NCBI RefSeq assembly: GCF_027913035.1
Contig: NZ_CP115775.1
Coordinates: forward strand, 1,922,001 to 1,986,000
Origin: Paracoccus albus
GTDB taxonomy: Bacteria; Pseudomonadota; Alphaproteobacteria; Rhodobacterales; Rhodobacteraceae
Direction: 5' to 3'
Length of the DNA: 64,000 nucleotides
Shown here: positions 43,222-52,422 of the stretch, one piece after another
Position numbering within the stretch: position 1 is the first letter of the stretch
Layout of the letters: each line of letters starts with the position of its first letter
Made by a program: the position numbers and the translations under genes
Notes under the pieces: generated by a model
What the model saw: the letters and a program-made list of their open reading frames with translations, nothing else
The model's database searches: none
Told to the model about the DNA's origin: nothing

Positions 43222-44157
43222 ATGGCACAGAAGATCATCATCGACACTGATCCGGGTCAGGACGACGCGGTTGCGATCCTGCTTGCGCTTGGCTCGCCCG
43301 AGATCGAGGTTCTGGGCATCACCACCGTCGCAGGCAATGTGCCGCTGTCACTGACCACGCGAAATGCTCAGCTGATCGTCGGGTTAAGCGGTCAACAGGT
43401 GCCGATCTACGCTGGCTGCGACCGTCCCCTGTCACGCGATCTGGTGACGGCGGAATATGTGCATGGCAAGACCGGCCTCGACGGGATCGAACTGGGAGAG
43501 CCGGAGGTGCCGCTATCGGGCGAGGACGGCGTCGGTTTCATCATCGAAACCCTGCGCCGCGAGGAAGCCGGAACCGTCACGCTGGTGCCCATCGGACCGC
43601 TGACCAATATCGCAACGGCCTTTGCCCGCGCCCCGGATATCGTCCAACGCGTCAAGCAGGTGGTGTTGATGGGCGGTGCCTATTTCGAGGTCGGCAATGT
43701 CACCCCTGCGGCAGAGTTCAATATCTATGTTGACCCCGAAGCAGCGGCGCAGCTTTTCGCCTCCGGCGTCGATATCGTGGTGATGCCACTGGACGTGACG
43801 CATCGTGCGCTGACCTCCGCCACCTGGATCGAGGGGCTGCGCGCGCTCGGCAATCGCGCGGGAGAGGCGGTTGCAAGCTGGACCGACTTCTTCGAACGTT
43901 TCGACCGCGAGAAATACGGATCTGCCGGTGCACCGCTGCATGATCCCTGCACAATCGCATGGCTGATCCGCCCCGAGCTTTTCACCGGGCGGCATATCAA
44001 TGTCGAGATCGAGACAAGCGGGACTTACACAACCGGCATGACGGTCGCGGATTGGTGGGGCGTCACGGGGCGACAGCCGAATGCGCTGTTCGTCCGCGAC
44101 ATCGACCGCGACGGCTTCTTCGCGCTTCTGACAGAGCGGATCGCGACGCTGCCCTGA
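43222..44157 (+). CDS. Inosine-uridine-type nucleoside hydrolase
   Basis: The 311-residue enzyme begins MAQKIIIDTDPGQDDAVAIL, containing the calcium-binding DTDPGxDDA signature. It continues with VLGITTVAGNVPLSLTTRNA, the catalytic/His region VVMPLDVTHRALTSA, and HDPCTIAWLI with the second conserved Asp/His. It hydrolyses the N-glycosidic bond of ribonucleosides for salvage. I chose the ATG at 43222 because AAAGGGA lies at 43210-43216. Its stop lies only 3 bases from the stop of the convergent ompH gene, with no room for a terminator. Confidence 0.93.
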   Translation: MAQKIIIDTDPGQDDAVAILLALGSPEIEVLGITTVAGNVPLSLTTRNAQLIVGLSGQQVPIYAGCDRPLSRDLVTAEYVHGKTGLDGIELGEPEVPLSGEDGVGFIIETLRREEAGTVTLVPIGPLTNIATAFARAPDIVQRVKQVVLMGGAYFEVGNVTPAAEFNIYVDPEAAAQLFASGVDIVVMPLDVTHRALTSATWIEGLRALGNRAGEAVASWTDFFERFDREKYGSAGAPLHDPCTIAWLIRPELFTGRHINVEIETSGTYTTGMTVADWWGVTGRQPNALFVRDIDRDGFFALLTERIATLP

Positions 44158-44160
44158 CGC

Positions 44161-44928
44161 CTACTGCTGCGGCTGCGCCTGCTGATCCAGCAGCGGTGGC
44201 GGCATACTGGCGCGGCCGGGATCGATTGGCGCGGGTGGCACCACGCCATCCGCGGGCGGGTTCTCCTGGGCAATCGGAACATCCGGCAACTGCCCACCAT
44301 CGCCGACATCGCGGTCCATCCGCTCTATCAGCTGCTGCGTGATATCGACGGCATTGGTGGCGGCCATGACCTGCCGGCGGTCAAGCACCACCCCGGCAGA
44401 GCGGTCCTGCATAATCGCAGCGATCACCGGCAGCGCGGCATCCACAAAAGCAGTGCGGTCGGCCTGCGCCCGTGTGCCCAGATCAACCGCTGCCTGCCTG
44501 CGCTCGCGCCGGACTTCCTGGGCGCGCAAGTCGAAAACCTCTGCCTTTTCCCGGAACTCCGCCGGTGAGAGCGTTTCACGCTCTGCCGCGAGGGCGCGTT
44601 CCTCACTAACGAGTTGCTCTTCCATGCGGGTGTTTTCGGCTTCGATTTCTCGCGCGGCCGCTTCGATATCGCTTTGCGCCCGCTGGCCCCATTCCGATGC
44701 AAGATAGGCCTGCTCTACATCCAGGATCAGAACCGCCGTTTGTGCAGGCAGTTGCATGGCAGGCGATGCGCCAAGGAATTGGTCCGGCCCGGTCGCCTCA
44801 TTCGCGGCGGGGGGGGGTGCGGCCTGCGCTTCGCCTGCCGGTTCATCCTGCTGCGCTGCACCGGCCTGCGGCAGGCAAGCCAGTGCGACGCAAAGCGCAA
44901 TCCGCCCCACCAGAAGGCGGAACGACAT
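44161..44928 (-). CDS. ompH: OmpH/Skp-family periplasmic chaperone
   Basis: The 255-residue protein has a signal peptide (LVGRIALCVALACLPQAGAA), a Pro/Ala/Glu-rich linker and the Skp core: AVLILDVEQAYLASEWGQRA, then the coiled-coil arms (EIEAENTRMEEQLVSEERAL, ...EKAEVFDLRAQEVRRERRQA) and MQDRSAGVVLDRRQVMAATN. It should hold unfolded outer-membrane proteins in the periplasm for delivery to BamA. It is longer than E. coli Skp (161) because of the linker and a Pro-rich tail. The start codon shares one base with the bamA stop. Confidence 0.88.
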   Translation of the reverse strand: MSFRLLVGRIALCVALACLPQAGAAQQDEPAGEAQAAPPPAANEATGPDQFLGASPAMQLPAQTAVLILDVEQAYLASEWGQRAQSDIEAAAREIEAENTRMEEQLVSEERALAAERETLSPAEFREKAEVFDLRAQEVRRERRQAAVDLGTRAQADRTAFVDAALPVIAAIMQDRSAGVVLDRRQVMAATNAVDITQQLIERMDRDVGDGGQLPDVPIAQENPPADGVVPPAPIDPGRASMPPPLLDQQAQPQQ

Positions 44929-47258
44929 CAGAAGCTCGTCGACAGGGTCAGATCGAATACCTGCTCTTCGTCGTAATCCTGTTTCTCCACCGCCTTGGCG
45001 ACGTTCATCCGCAGCGGGCCGATCGGCGTCGTCCAGAACAGTGACACACCGACTGCGGCGCGGGGATGCATGCTGTCATCAACCGTCACCCCGTTGGCAC
45101 CCGTCGTCTTGTCCAGCCCCCAGATAGAGCCGACATCCGCGAAGATACCGCCCGTCAGGCCATACTCTTCGGGCAGGCCGATGGGGAACTGTGCCTCGGC
45201 ACGGGCAACCCAGAAATAGTTGCCGCCCAATGCGTCCTCATTCGGCGCCTCCAGATCGCGAGGACCGATGCCATTGGCCTCAAAGCCACGGACACGCTGG
45301 CCACCGAAGCGGTCGATCACCCGGCTGGACTGATCGTCCAGCATGTGGATAGACCCTGCCTCGAATTCGGCACGCATTGTGACATTGGGACGCCACGCGG
45401 TGGATTCGACACCGGCAGACAGCAACGTTGTGACCGATTTTACGTCTCCGCCAAAGCCGGCGAAGTCTTGGGTGAAGCTTAGCTTCGTCGCCGTACGCGG
45501 ATTCAGCCCGACACGGCGACTGTCATAATTGTAACGATAGCCAAGAGCAGAGGTCCACAGTCCGCCCTGCTCATCGACCAGGATCGGGGACGAGCCTACC
45601 AGCTCTCCGGTTTCTGGGTCGGTTCGGATTTCCTCAACATCGCGGATCGTGTCCTTGGACAGCTTGTAGTGCAGGTCCAGACGCCCCGATGCCGAGACCG
45701 GGAACTCAATCCCGGTCTGGAACCCGACAGAGCGTGTATCGAATTTGGAGTTGTCGTTATCCGTCTCGCGATACCAGGCGCCAAAGCTGAAGCGCAGGTC
45801 ACGGCCAAGAAAAGCCGGTTCCGCGAAATTGAAGGTGCCCGAACGCGAACCGCTGGCGGTCGAGATGCCGATACCAAGTTCCTGCCCACGGCCAAGGAAG
45901 TTCCGCTCTGACAGGCTGGCATTCAGGCCGACGCCCGAGCTGGCACCGTAGCTTGCGCCAAATTCAAGCGAGCCGGTCGGCTGTTCTTCGACGTTCACGT
46001 CAACAATGACCTGCTGCGGGCTGGAGCCTTCGCGGGTATCGACCTGTGCATCCGCAAAATAGCCAAGCGCACGGATACGTTCGGCAGAGTTGCGGATCTC
46101 GCGCGGGTTGAAGGGGTCGCCTTCGACGGTCTGGAACTGACGGCGGATGACCTGATCAAGCGTGGTCGTGTTGCCCTCGATATCAATACGTTCCACGAAG
46201 ACGCGCGGGCCGCGGGTCAGCGCAAAGACCAGATCCAGCGTCTGGTTGCGCGGGTTACGGGTCACGCGGGGCTCGATATTAACGAAATCAAGGCCCTGCT
46301 GAAGCGCAATGGTTTCCATCCGGCGGATGGTCACATCAATGATTTCCGGGCTGTACCACGCGCCCTGCCGCACACGGTTCTGGGCTGCGAAGGCCGAAGC
46401 ATCGACGCCCGCGATCTCTGACACGGTATCGACCGTTCCAAAGCGATAGCGCGGGCCTTCGGTGATTGCATATGTCACGAAATAAGCGTCGCGTTCGCGG
46501 GTCAGTTCAGGTGCTACACCCTGCACCTGGAAATCAGCATAGCCCTGTCCACGATAGTAATCCGTCAGCAGTTGCTCATCCAACGCGAGGCGTTCGGGGT
46601 TATATGTATCGGCCCGAATGAAGGTCCGCAGGATACCGGCCTGCTTGGTCGCAAGCACGTTGCGCAAGCGGCGGTCAGAGAATGCACGGTTTCCGGTGAA
46701 GCCGACACGCTCGATCTCTGTCACGTCGCCTTCGCGCACCTCGAACACCAGATCGACCCGGTTACCACTGCGCGGAATGATCTTGGGATCGACGCGGGCG
46801 GCCAAACGGCCCTGCTGCGAATAGGCCTGTGCGATATTGGCTGCATCCGTTTCGGCCAGCGACGGCGAATAGACGCGGCGGGCCTGCGACTGTGTCACCT
46901 CTGCCAGCTGTTCGTCATCAATCCGGCGGTTGCCCTCAAAGCTGATCTGGTTGATCGTCGGCCATTCCTGAACGCGGATCACAAGGGTGTTGCCCTGCGG
47001 CTGAACCTCGACGCTTTCGAACAGGCCGGAATTCTGAAGGCGCTGAAGGGCATCGTTCACTTCACCCGCCGATACCTCTACCCCGTGGGTGATATTGGCA
47101 AATGAAATGATCGTCTCAGGCTCGATCCGCTCATTCCCCTCGATCCGGACCTGCGTGAAAACATAGGCATAGGCGACGGTCGGTACCGACAGGGTCGAAA
47201 ACCCGGCAGCCAGCCCTACGATAAGCGCCAGCGTGCATGTGCTGCGTTTCAGTTTCAT
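44928..47258 (-). CDS. bamA: Outer-membrane protein assembly factor BamA
   Basis: The 776-residue Omp85 protein has a signal peptide (LALIVGLAAGFSTLSVPTVA), five POTRA domains (about residues 30-420; the first contains QVRIEGNERIEPETIISFAN) and a C-terminal beta-barrel. The barrel has the lid-loop motif VRGFEANGIGPRD (VRGF) and ends in a terminal aromatic residue (LSTSF). It folds and inserts outer-membrane proteins. Length is standard. It lies 101 bases after rseP and overlaps ompH by one base. Confidence 0.97.
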   Translation of the reverse strand: MKLKRSTCTLALIVGLAAGFSTLSVPTVAYAYVFTQVRIEGNERIEPETIISFANITHGVEVSAGEVNDALQRLQNSGLFESVEVQPQGNTLVIRVQEWPTINQISFEGNRRIDDEQLAEVTQSQARRVYSPSLAETDAANIAQAYSQQGRLAARVDPKIIPRSGNRVDLVFEVREGDVTEIERVGFTGNRAFSDRRLRNVLATKQAGILRTFIRADTYNPERLALDEQLLTDYYRGQGYADFQVQGVAPELTRERDAYFVTYAITEGPRYRFGTVDTVSEIAGVDASAFAAQNRVRQGAWYSPEIIDVTIRRMETIALQQGLDFVNIEPRVTRNPRNQTLDLVFALTRGPRVFVERIDIEGNTTTLDQVIRRQFQTVEGDPFNPREIRNSAERIRALGYFADAQVDTREGSSPQQVIVDVNVEEQPTGSLEFGASYGASSGVGLNASLSERNFLGRGQELGIGISTASGSRSGTFNFAEPAFLGRDLRFSFGAWYRETDNDNSKFDTRSVGFQTGIEFPVSASGRLDLHYKLSKDTIRDVEEIRTDPETGELVGSSPILVDEQGGLWTSALGYRYNYDSRRVGLNPRTATKLSFTQDFAGFGGDVKSVTTLLSAGVESTAWRPNVTMRAEFEAGSIHMLDDQSSRVIDRFGGQRVRGFEANGIGPRDLEAPNEDALGGNYFWVARAEAQFPIGLPEEYGLTGGIFADVGSIWGLDKTTGANGVTVDDSMHPRAAVGVSLFWTTPIGPLRMNVAKAVEKQDYDEEQVFDLTLSTSF

Positions 47259-47359
47259 TTGGCCTGCCCCTTCGATTTGACCCTGGCGCCCTTTAGCACC
47301 TATTTTGCCGGTGAATCTACAGGGATACGGATATGGGTGTCAAAACCCCATTTGCCCGA

Positions 47360-48679
47360 TCAGCAACGTAGATCGTTGCTGAGGCCAAAGAACATCAGCC
47401 CGACAACAAGCGCCAGCCCGATCGCGGTCAAAAGGTTCAGCGCTTTGGGTGAGGGCGGGCGGCCAGTCAGGGCCTCCCATGTATAGAAAGCCAGATGCCC
47501 GCCATCCAGAACCGGAATGGGCAGAAGGTTGAGGAAACCGATCGCAACCGACAGAACCGAGATCCACCAGACGAAGTTGCCGAAGCCCGCATTCGCCGCC
47601 TGCCCCGTGCTTTCAGCGATAGAGATCGCGCCGCCCAGATTACAGCTTCCGATCTGGCCGGTGATCATGGCCCACATGCCGGTCAGGCTGGACACGATGA
47701 TATCCCAAACCTGCACCATGCCCATCCAGATCGCGGCAAAAGGACCGACAGATTCAGCGGCGGGGCTTAAATAGCTGCCTGCGGAAATTCCGATCAGCCA
47801 GCGTTTTTCGAACCCGCCCTCGGCGCTTGGGATATCCTGCTCCTTCGGCGACAGCGTGACATCGGATTCCGCCCCGTCCCGGCTGATCGTCAGATTGAGC
47901 GGGTTGCCCTGCGCGTCTTCGACATGACGGCGGATGGCATCGAAGCGCGTCACCGGCTCGTCATTGATCGCGGTGATGATATCTCCGGGCAGCAGCCCCG
48001 CCGCCGCAGCAGCACTGCCCGGCGCGACGCCACCGATCACGGGCGGCACCGGATCCGGGCCGGCGACAGTAATCTCGGCACCGTCACGCAGGACTCGCCA
48101 TTCCTGGCTGCTTGCCTCGGGCAAATCGGCGGCGATGGTATAGATGTCCCCCCATTGCGTGACCTGTTGACCCCCAATCGCAAGGATCTGGTCGCCTGCC
48201 TGCAATTCGTTGGCGAAACCGGGCGGCGGTGTGACGACCTCGCCCACGGTCGGGGTCTCTACCGGAACACCACGGATCAGCATGAAAGCCGCAAAAATCA
48301 ATGTGGACAGGATAAAGTTGAAAACCGGCCCCGCCGAAACCGTCGCAAAGCGCGCCCAGAGCGGCGCACCGTCCAGCGTCTGGCGGCTCAGCGCGGGGTC
48401 GACCTGTTGCGCCGCGCCTGCGCTCGCCGCATTGGAATCACCAAGAAACTTCACATAGCCGCCAAGCGGAATCGCCGCGACCTGCCACAGCGTCCCGCGC
48501 TTGTCACGGCGCGACATCAGCTTTGGCCCGAAACCCAGCGAAAAGACCTCTGCCCGGATGCCGGACCAGCGACCGACGATGTAATGGCCGTATTCATGGA
48601 CCGCGACGATGATCGACAGCGCCACGAGAAAGGCGATCAGCGTCCAGATACCGCCGCCCAGTCCTGCCAGAAAATCCAT
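47360..48679 (-). CDS. rseP: RIP zinc metalloprotease RseP
   Basis: The 439-residue site-2-type protease has HEYGH at residues 28-32 in its first membrane helix, a PDZ region (residues 130-290: GEVVTPPPGFANELQAGDQI; GSAAAAAGLLPGDIITAIND), and the third-ligand motif LNLLPIPVLDGGHLAFYTWE in a later helix. It cuts membrane-bound anti-sigma factors and remnant signal peptides. The cluster dxr-rseP-bamA is standard, and the dxr stop is immediately before its start (0-1 base). Confidence 0.95.
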   Translation of the reverse strand: MDFLAGLGGGIWTLIAFLVALSIIVAVHEYGHYIVGRWSGIRAEVFSLGFGPKLMSRRDKRGTLWQVAAIPLGGYVKFLGDSNAASAGAAQQVDPALSRQTLDGAPLWARFATVSAGPVFNFILSTLIFAAFMLIRGVPVETPTVGEVVTPPPGFANELQAGDQILAIGGQQVTQWGDIYTIAADLPEASSQEWRVLRDGAEITVAGPDPVPPVIGGVAPGSAAAAAGLLPGDIITAINDEPVTRFDAIRRHVEDAQGNPLNLTISRDGAESDVTLSPKEQDIPSAEGGFEKRWLIGISAGSYLSPAAESVGPFAAIWMGMVQVWDIIVSSLTGMWAMITGQIGSCNLGGAISIAESTGQAANAGFGNFVWWISVLSVAIGFLNLLPIPVLDGGHLAFYTWEALTGRPPSPKALNLLTAIGLALVVGLMFFGLSNDLRC

Positions 48680-49861
48680 CTACCGTCCCCCGTGTCGTGC
48701 AGCCCAGCCAGCCGCGATTTGCCGCGCCTGCTGATCCCAGTCCAGCACCGTCGCCAGATCACTGGGCGATGTGGTGAATCCGGCCCGGCCCGTCAAGTCG
48801 TCCAGCGTCGCCTCGACTGCACGGGCCATATCGGGAAAGCGGATGCGCCCGGCAATAAAGTCATCCAGTGCCTGCTCTTTCGCGCCGTTCAGCACCGCGC
48901 CCGCCGCGCCACCAGCCGCAATGACCTGCCGCGCCAGCCGCAGGGCGGGCCAACGTTCTTCATCCGGGGCGCGGAATGTCAGGCTGCCAATGCTGGCCAG
49001 ATCCATTGGCGCGACAGGCAGGTCGATCCGCTTCGGCCAATGCAGCGCATAGCCGATGGCATGGCGCATATCGGGAGAGCCGAGATGCGCGATGTTGCCA
49101 CCGTCGCGATGCGTCACAAAGGCATGGACGATGGATTCAGGATGAACCAGAACCTTGATACGCTCAGGGTCTATGCCGAAAAATTCCCGCGTCTCAATGA
49201 CTTCAAGCGCCTTGTTGAACATAGAGGCACTGTCAATCGTGATCCTCTGGCCCATCGCCCAGTTGGGATGGGTCGAGGCCTCTGCCACTGTGGCCTGCGC
49301 CAACCGCTCCATCGGCCAGTCGCGAAACGCGCCGCCAGATGCGGTAATGCTGACCGACGATACATCTTCGATATTGTCCGCACCGAGCGCCTGAAAAATC
49401 GCGGAATGTTCGGAGTCGACAGGCAGAATCCTTGCGCCGGTCCGTTCGGCGGTTCCCATCACCAGGCGCCCCGCCGTCACCAGCGATTCCTTGTTCGCAA
49501 GTGCCAGCGTTCCGCCGCGCTCCAGCACACGCAGCCCTGGCGGCAACCCTGCCGCCCCCACAATGGCCGATAGTGTCCAGTCGGCAGGCATATCGGCCGC
49601 CTCGACAATCGCGGCTGGGCCTGCCGCACTGGCAATGCCGGACCCCGCCAGAGCATCGCGCAGATCGTCCAGATGTTCGGGATAGGCCGTCACGGCAATT
49701 TCTGACCGCAAAGCGCGGGCCATCTCGGCCAACCGCGCGATATTCGCGCCGCCAGTCAAGGCCATGACCCGCCAGGCCTCGGCCCCGCCGGAACGCATCA
49801 ACAGATCAAAGGCGCTTTCCCCGATCGAGCCGGTCGCGCCAAGCACGGTTACGCTGCGCAT
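48680..49861 (-). CDS. dxr: 1-deoxy-D-xylulose-5-phosphate reductoisomerase
   Basis: The 393-residue enzyme of the MEP isoprenoid pathway has the NADPH-binding N-terminus VTVLGATGSIGESAFDLLMR, the active-site segments LALANKESLVTAGRLVMG and ILPVDSEHSAIFQALG, and SASGGAFRDWP-like ITASGGAFRDWP. It makes 2-C-methyl-D-erythritol 4-phosphate. It lies between cdsA and rseP on the minus strand with 15 and 0 bases of spacing, in line with one operon. Confidence 0.96.
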   Translation of the reverse strand: MRSVTVLGATGSIGESAFDLLMRSGGAEAWRVMALTGGANIARLAEMARALRSEIAVTAYPEHLDDLRDALAGSGIASAAGPAAIVEAADMPADWTLSAIVGAAGLPPGLRVLERGGTLALANKESLVTAGRLVMGTAERTGARILPVDSEHSAIFQALGADNIEDVSSVSITASGGAFRDWPMERLAQATVAEASTHPNWAMGQRITIDSASMFNKALEVIETREFFGIDPERIKVLVHPESIVHAFVTHRDGGNIAHLGSPDMRHAIGYALHWPKRIDLPVAPMDLASIGSLTFRAPDEERWPALRLARQVIAAGGAAGAVLNGAKEQALDDFIAGRIRFPDMARAVEATLDDLTGRAGFTTSPSDLATVLDWDQQARQIAAGWAARHGGR

Positions 49862-49876
49862 TCGTTCAAACCCCGC

Positions 49877-50668
49877 TCAAATGCCCAGCATATACAGGAT
49901 CAGCGCCACCAGAAACGCCCCTGACAGCGCGTCGAAACGGTCCATCACCCCGCCGTGTCCCGGAATCATGTTGGAACTGTCCTTGACCCCGACGCGCCGC
50001 TTCAGCCAGCTTTCCCCAATATCGCCGAATTGACCGGCCAGAGCTATTGTCGGTCCTGCGATCAGCATCGACCAATCCGATCCGCCGGTCACGAGCAGTA
50101 GGATCAGCGCGAAAAGAAATGCCCCGACCCAGCCCGCAACGGTCCCGCTCCACGTCTTCTTGGGGCTGATCGACGGCCAGAACTTGGGTCCGCCGAAATA
50201 ACGGCCCGCGAAATAACCGGCAATGTCCGAGATGACGACCGTCCCCGCGATCCAGAAGGTGGTCAGCAACCCGTAATCGTTGCGGATGACGAAAAGCCCG
50301 TAGCCCGCGCCAAAGATGCCTAACGTGAACAGTGCGAAGGGGACGCGGTGCTGCGGCTGCACGCGTGGCCAGCCAAGGATGACCGGTGCAAAGGCCAGAA
50401 CCGCAGCCCACCAGCCCGGCAACAGCAATGAGACCAGCATCACCACACCAGAGAGACAGGCGATGATCATCGCTTGGCTGTTATCGCCGATGGCCGCGGT
50501 CATGCGGGTCAGTTCCCACATCATCAGCCCGACAAGAACCGAAACCCCGAACATCAGCAGCAAACCATGCGAGGCCAGCAGACCAAGGCCCAGAACGGCC
50601 AGAACCACGCCGGAAATCACCCGCACCCGAAGGTCGGTCCAACTACCTTTTGTGCCAGCCTTCGTCAT
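49877..50668 (-). CDS. cdsA: Phosphatidate cytidylyltransferase
   Basis: The 263-residue integral membrane enzyme makes CDP-diacylglycerol from CTP and phosphatidate. Several membrane helices are visible, and the family signature near the C-terminus reads ISPKKTWSGTVAGWVGAFLF ... DSSNMIPGHGGVMDRFDALS (G-x-HGG-x-x-DRxD). I chose the ATG at 50668 (MTKAGTKGSW), which overlaps the uppS stop by 4 bases; a longer reading extends into uppS coding sequence. Confidence 0.93.
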   Translation of the reverse strand: MTKAGTKGSWTDLRVRVISGVVLAVLGLGLLASHGLLLMFGVSVLVGLMMWELTRMTAAIGDNSQAMIIACLSGVVMLVSLLLPGWWAAVLAFAPVILGWPRVQPQHRVPFALFTLGIFGAGYGLFVIRNDYGLLTTFWIAGTVVISDIAGYFAGRYFGGPKFWPSISPKKTWSGTVAGWVGAFLFALILLLVTGGSDWSMLIAGPTIALAGQFGDIGESWLKRRVGVKDSSNMIPGHGGVMDRFDALSGAFLVALILYMLGI

Positions 50669-51393
50669 ACGCCGCCGAAGCGACGGTCGCGCAGCCCGAA
50701 ACGATCGAGGATATCCGCCAGATGTTCCGGCGTGAAGTCCGGCCACAGCGTCTGCGTGAATTCGTATTCCGCATAGGCCGCCTGCCAGGGCAGAAAGTTC
50801 GATGTCCTCGTTTCGCCAGAGGTGCGGATCACAAGATCCGGGTCCGGCGTGCCCGCCGTGTCGAGGCAGTCGGCAAGTTCGGCCTCGGTCGGGTTTTCAA
50901 TCCGTCCGGCGGCAATCTTTTCGGCCAGTTTGGTGCTGGCACGGATCAGTTCGTCGCGCCCGCCGTAGTTGATTGCCACGGTCAGGTTCAGGCGGCTGTT
51001 GCCCGCCGTGCGTGCCTCGATCCCGGACATCAGTGCCTGCAACTTCGGATCAAGACGCTCTCGCCCGCCGATGAAACGCATTCGAACGCCCTCAGCCGCC
51101 AGCCCATCGGCCTCACGCTGGATATAGCGGCGAAAGATCTTCATCAGGCCCAGAACTTCCTCGGTCGAGCGTTTCCAGTTCTCGGTCGAGAAGGCGTAAA
51201 CGGTCAGCCAGTTCACCCCCAGATCGGGACAGGCACGAACGATCTGCTTCACGCGTTCGGCCCCGCGCCGGTGCCCGACAAGTCGTGGCCAGCCCCGATT
51301 CTGGGCCCAACGGCCGTTGCCGTCCATAATGATCGCGACGTGGCGGGGGGGCGCTGTACTGCCCGGCTGAGGCGCGGGATTCAGAGCCATCAT
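50665..51393 (-). CDS. uppS: Undecaprenyl diphosphate synthase
   Basis: The 242-residue cis-prenyltransferase has the catalytic segment HVAIIMDGNGRWAQNRGWPR (Asp and Arg of the active site), FSTENWKRSTEEVLGLM, and RTSGETRTSNFLPWQAAYAE near the C-terminus. It makes the C55 lipid carrier for peptidoglycan and other glycans. The start is ATG at 51393 or the adjacent ATG at 51390; the first shares one base with the frr stop. Confidence 0.95.
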   Translation of the reverse strand: MMALNPAPQPGSTAPPRHVAIIMDGNGRWAQNRGWPRLVGHRRGAERVKQIVRACPDLGVNWLTVYAFSTENWKRSTEEVLGLMKIFRRYIQREADGLAAEGVRMRFIGGRERLDPKLQALMSGIEARTAGNSRLNLTVAINYGGRDELIRASTKLAEKIAAGRIENPTEAELADCLDTAGTPDPDLVIRTSGETRTSNFLPWQAAYAEYEFTQTLWPDFTPEHLADILDRFGLRDRRFGGV

Positions 51394-51956
51394 CAGACCT
51401 GCATGATCTCGGCCTGCTTGCTCTCCAGGGCTTCATCGACCTTACCGATCATGCGGTCCGTCAGGGACTGAACCTCATCCTCCCAAAGCTTCTGGTCGTC
51501 TTCCGACATGCCGGCGGCTTTGGCCTTCTTGATCTGATCCATACCGTCGCGGCGAACGTTGCGGATCGCGACGCGTGCATTTTCCGCATATTGCGCGGCA
51601 ACCTTGGTCAGTTCGCGGCGGCGTTCCTCGTTCAGTTCGGGGATCGGCAGCATGATGATCGTGCCATTAAGCTGCGGGTTGATCCCAAGCCCCGATTCGC
51701 GGATCGCCTTTTCGACCTTGCCGACAAGCGACTTGTCCCAAACATTGATCGTGACCATGCGCGGCTCGGGCACGTTCACAGTGCCGACCTGATTGATCGG
51801 GGTGGGCGAGCCGTAAGCATCGACCATCACCGGCTCCACCATCGAGGCAGAGGCACGGCCGGTGCGCAGGCTGCCGAATTCGTGGCGCAGGGACTCCATC
51901 GCGCCGTTCATACGGCGTTCAAGGTCGTCAGTATCAATCTCGATTTCGTCGGCCAT
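51393..51956 (-). CDS. frr: Ribosome recycling factor
   Basis: The 187-residue protein is standard in length for RRF (about 185). Motifs include [32 protein letters not shown]-type [20 protein letters not shown], and the C-terminal [20 protein letters not shown]. With EF-G it splits post-termination ribosomes. It is the first gene of the envelope/lipid cluster on the minus strand. pyrH, which usually lies directly upstream of frr, is not here. Confidence 0.96.
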   Translation of the reverse strand: MADEIEIDTDDLERRMNGAMESLRHEFGSLRTGRASASMVEPVMVDAYGSPTPINQVGTVNVPEPRMVTINVWDKSLVGKVEKAIRESGLGINPQLNGTIIMLPIPELNEERRRELTKVAAQYAENARVAIRNVRRDGMDQIKKAKAAGMSEDDQKLWEDEVQSLTDRMIGKVDEALESKQAEIMQV

Positions 51957-52422
51957 GCACGTCTCTCTCTTATACCTTTCGGCATGTTCTAACCCGACCA
52001 GCCGCGCATGGCAAAGCCCTATCGGCGGACTGACGCAGGCGTGAGATCAAACATTCATCTGCCGGGGCACCCGTATAGCGTGCGACGGCGGCCTTTCCCC
52101 AGTACACACAGTTTAAATACAATACAGCATATACTTCGAAAGCGGCGGTGACGGAGGATCGCAATTGCAACATAAGGACTGGACGGCATGGGCAAACCCC
52201 TCGCCGATTCCGGTGCGACAAGGCTGAAATTGCACGGGAGTTGCGGCAGAGCCCCCTGATTGTTCAATGACATCAATGTGAGGATCCCAGAGCCTTGCCA
52301 GCTCCGCAGAAAAGTCGATCCGTCGTCAGTTCAGGAAGTTTCAAGCTTCCCGAACATGTTGTCAGTGCTTGACCGTTTCCAAACGCGTGCTAGCGTCCTG
52401 ATAAGCAAGCAAGGAACTCGTC
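51957..52422. other. Divergent intergenic region between frr and the omega-aminotransferase
   Basis: These 466 bases hold no convincing gene. An AT-rich patch (about 52110-52140, including TTTAAA and TATACT) stands out and could hold a promoter. A short inverted repeat GGAAG...CTTCC lies near 52334-52350. TTGACC at 52369-52374 with TAGCGT at 52391-52396 (16 bases apart) is a plausible promoter for the aminotransferase, which starts 27 bases later. AAGGA (about 52411-52415) serves as its ribosome-binding site. Confidence 0.45.
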
